Shown: piece after piece, positions 6,781-8,777 of the stretch
How positions within the stretch are numbered: the stretch's first letter is position 1
How the letters are laid out: each line of letters begins with the position of its first letter
DNA from: Thiobacillaceae bacterium
GTDB taxonomy: Bacteria > Pseudomonadota > Gammaproteobacteria > Burkholderiales > Thiobacillaceae
Direction of reading: 5' to 3'
Assembly: GCA_024643305.1 (NCBI GenBank)
Contig: JAHENE010000070.1
Coordinates: 1-8,777 of the forward strand
DNA length: 8,777 nt
Program-made: the position numbers and the translations under genes
The notes under the pieces: generated by a model
Databases searched by the model: none
Seen by the model: only the letters and a program-made list of their open reading frames with translations
Told to the model about the DNA's origin: nothing

Positions 6781-7486
6781 GTGCGGTTTGCAAGCCTTGG
6801 AAGCGGTAGCGACGGAAACGGTCTTGTTGTCGAGGTTGGTTCAACCAGGGTGTTGATGGATTGCGGGTTTTCATTGACCGAAACCCGCACGCAGCGACCA
6901 TATCGGCGGCGTTGCCAGGCTGGCGCTTAAATACGAGTTGCCAGTCTGGTGCACGCATGGAACCTGCATCAGTTGGCGAGCTCAGACTGACAAGCTGCCT
7001 TGGGTGGAAGAGATAAACCCTTGCCAGTCTTTCTCTGTTGGTGAACTGGAAATCCAGCCCTTTGCTGTGCCGCACGATGCACGCGAACCTGTACAGTTCG
7101 TATTCCAGGCGGGCAAAAAAAGACTGGGCGTACTGACGGATGCCGGTCACATTACCCCGCATATTGCGGACAGTTTGAGCGGCGTGAGCGCGCTTGTTCT
7201 GGAGTGCAACCATGATGCGGACATGCTGGCCAATGGTTCATATCCGCCAGGCTTAAAGAAAAGAGTGGGCGGGCAGTACGGCCACCTGGAAAACCGGCAG
7301 GCGGCATCGCTGCTAAAGTTGATGGATGTTTCCGGACTGCGGCATGTGATTGCCGCGCATCTTTCGCAAAAAAACAATAAGCCCGAGCTTGCAAGAAATG
7401 CTTTGGCTCATGCACTGGATTGCGAAGTGGAATGGATAGAAGTGGCTTGTCAGCAGGATGGATTTGGCTGGCGCCACATTGAATAG
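6781..7486 (+). pseudogene. Metallo-beta-lactamase-fold hydrolase, broken by a deletion of the HxH motif
   Basis: The gene belongs to the WalJ/YycJ-like branch of metallo-beta-lactamase-fold hydrolases; the substrate is unknown. From GTG 6781 one frame reads VRFASLGSGSDGNGLVVEVG, then LMDCGFSLTETRT, a typical N-terminal beta sheet, and then runs to a TAA at 6928-6930. The frame shifted by one resumes at 6893 with SDHIGGVARLALKYELPVW and continues to TAG 7484-7486. This second part keeps the family's later motifs: VPHDARE, LTDAGHIT, ECNHD, GHLEN and AAHLSQKNN. Family members have about 21 more residues at the join, including the first two His of HxHxDH. So roughly 60-65 bp (length leaving remainder 2 on division by 3) appears deleted and the frame is broken. 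The remaining 3' part has only non-ATG starts such as TTG 6938. The start follows bamC by 12 bases. It is either a recent pseudogene or an assembly error. Confidence 0.85.
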
Positions 7487-7492
7487 GAAAAG

Positions 7493-8777
7493 ATGGCTTT
7501 TACTGATCTGGGGCTGCGCCCCGAAATACTCAATTCGTTGACTGACCTTGGCTACAAGGAGCCGTCGCCAATCCAGGATGCGGTCATCCCGATCGCCCTG
7601 CAAGGGCACGACGTGCTCGCCGCAGCACAGACCGGCACCGGCAAGACTGCTGGCTTCGCGCTGCCCATCATCGAAAAACTGGCGCCCATGGCCAGCACCA
7701 GCACCTCGCCCGCGCGCCATCCCATCCGCGCGCTCATCCTTGCGCCCACACGGGAACTGGCGATCCAGGTGGAGGAAAGCATCAAGGCCTATACAAAATA
7801 CCTGCCGCTGCGTTCGCTGTGTGTATACGGCGGCGTTAATATCGACACCCAGATCCCGGCGCTGAAAAGCGGCGTGGAAATCCTGGTGGCGACCCCCGGC
7901 CGTTTGCTTGATCACGTGCAGAACAAGACGCTGAACCTGTCGCAGGTGTCCATGCTGGTGCTGGACGAAGCCGACCGCATGCTGGATATGGGCTTCATGC
8001 CAGACCTCAAGCGCATCATCGGACTGCTGCCACAACAGCGCCAGAACCTCATGTTCTCTGCGACTTTCCCGCAGGAAATCGAGTCGCTCGCGCGCACGAT
8101 ACTGAACAACCCGCAGCGCATCGAAGTCGCGCGCCGCAACGCCACCGGTGAAAACATTACCCAGGTACTGCATCCGGTGAGTCACGAAAAGAAACGCTCA
8201 CTGCTGATTCACCTTATCCGCAGCCGCAAGCTCAACCAGGTGCTGGTGTTCACGGGAACGAAACTGGGCGCCAACCGCCTCGCCAATGAACTCAACAAAT
8301 CCGGCATTCATGCAGCCGCCATCCATGGCGACAAGACCCAGGGCGAGCGCATCAAGGCGCTGGACGATTTCAAGTCGGGCGAAGTCGGTGTGCTGGTGGC
8401 GACCGATGTGGCGGCACGCGGGCTGGATATCTCCGCGCTGCCTTACGTGGTCAACTTTGATCTGCCTCATAATGCGGAAGATTACGTGCATCGCATTGGC
8501 CGCACCGGACGTGCGGGGGCAAGCGGCGAAGCTATTTCGCTAATGACTGAAGACGAGGCCCGCTACCTCAAGGATATCGAGAAACTCATCGGCAAAACGA
8601 TTGATCAAGTTCTTGTGCCGGGATTTTCTCCGGGGGCTGCACAAGTGCCGGATTACTGGCCACCGGCTCCCCAGGTTGCCCCTCCCATCGCGCGACCTGT
8701 GCCCGTAAACTCACCGGCCAAACCCAAACGTCAGGCCAAACAGGTAGCGGCCCTTTTCCGCATGCCTGCGCCCCCGC
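7493..8777 (+). CDS. rhlE: DEAD-box RNA helicase of the RhlE type, 3' end beyond window
   Basis: An ATP-dependent RNA helicase that remodels RNA duplexes; RhlE proteins act in ribosome assembly and RNA turnover. The 428 codons present include the whole two-domain core. The Q motif is Phe3 with GYKEPSPIQ (Gln28), motif I is AQTGTGKT at 45-52, and motif Ia is PTREL at 85-89. TPGR lies at 134-137, motif II DEAD at 158-161 and motif III SAT at 189-191. ATDVAARGLD lies at 303-312 and motif VI HRIGRTGR at 333-340. The tail after about residue 385 is Pro- and Ala-rich with a basic patch (KPKRQAK), and the frame is still open at the window end. The short linker after DEAD (RMLDMGFMPDL) and the lack of a long extension fit RhlE better than DeaD or DbpA. 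The ATG follows the preceding stop by six bases, with AGGA at 7485-7488 as ribosome site. Confidence 0.92.
   Translation, partial: MAFTDLGLRPEILNSLTDLGYKEPSPIQDAVIPIALQGHDVLAAAQTGTGKTAGFALPIIEKLAPMASTSTSPARHPIRALILAPTRELAIQVEESIKAYTKYLPLRSLCVYGGVNIDTQIPALKSGVEILVATPGRLLDHVQNKTLNLSQVSMLVLDEADRMLDMGFMPDLKRIIGLLPQQRQNLMFSATFPQEIESLARTILNNPQRIEVARRNATGENITQVLHPVSHEKKRSLLIHLIRSRKLNQVLVFTGTKLGANRLANELNKSGIHAAAIHGDKTQGERIKALDDFKSGEVGVLVATDVAARGLDISALPYVVNFDLPHNAEDYVHRIGRTGRAGASGEAISLMTEDEARYLKDIEKLIGKTIDQVLVPGFSPGAAQVPDYWPPAPQVAPPIARPVPVNSPAKPKRQAKQVAALFRMPAPP

Noticed and set aside
6938..7486. The 3' part of the hydrolase as a separate functional small gene
   Set aside because: Its only plausible starts are non-ATG codons without a ribosome site, and it begins in the middle of a known fold, after the first metal-binding motif. 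It is better read as the remnant of one gene.
7313..8185. A 290-codon open frame on the minus strand opposite the hydrolase and helicase genes
   Set aside because: It is antisense to well-supported coding sequence, and its composition (His, Gln, Arg rich) is that of a shadow frame.

Overview
The window looks like chromosomal DNA of a betaproteobacterium, probably in or near the Nitrosomonadales/Gallionellales. This is inferred from protein style and gene order (dapA-bamC followed by a metallo-beta-lactamase-fold gene), not from a database search. All genes lie on the + strand and are tightly packed. I see no RNA gene, CRISPR array, insertion sequence or other mobile element, and no stretch above 300 bases lacks a gene.

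Region 1 (1-4746) is part of a flagellar type III export operon: the 3' end of a fliH-like gene, fliI, a fliJ-like gene, an unrecognised gene of about 158 codons, then fliO, fliP, fliQ and fliR. Almost every junction is an ATGA or TGATG overlap or a 1-nt gap, so the genes are probably transcribed together and translationally coupled. FliH, FliI and FliJ are the soluble ATPase complex. FliP, FliQ and FliR form the membrane export gate and FliO helps assemble FliP. The usual fliK-fliL-fliM-fliN block between fliJ and fliO is absent, and the unrecognised gene stands in its place. No flhB follows fliR.

Region 2 (4747-6768) holds housekeeping genes. A 40-bp AT-rich gap, which may carry a promoter, leads to dapA (4-hydroxy-tetrahydrodipicolinate synthase, lysine and peptidoglycan precursor pathway). 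dapA is followed directly by bamC, a lipoprotein of the outer-membrane BAM complex.

Region 3 (6769-7486) is a metallo-beta-lactamase-fold hydrolase gene in two frames. The N-terminal part and the rest of the protein are both recognisable. At the join, roughly 60 bp that should encode the first half of the HxHxDH metal-binding motif is missing, with a frame change. It is most likely a recent pseudogene, or an assembly error.

Region 4 (7493 to the window end) is a DEAD-box RNA helicase of the RhlE type, complete in its catalytic core and cut off by the window edge within its C-terminal tail.

The most interesting points are the surgical loss of the active-site motif in the hydrolase gene and the unknown protein in the fliK-fliN position of the export operon. 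I did not find a clearly new multi-gene system.
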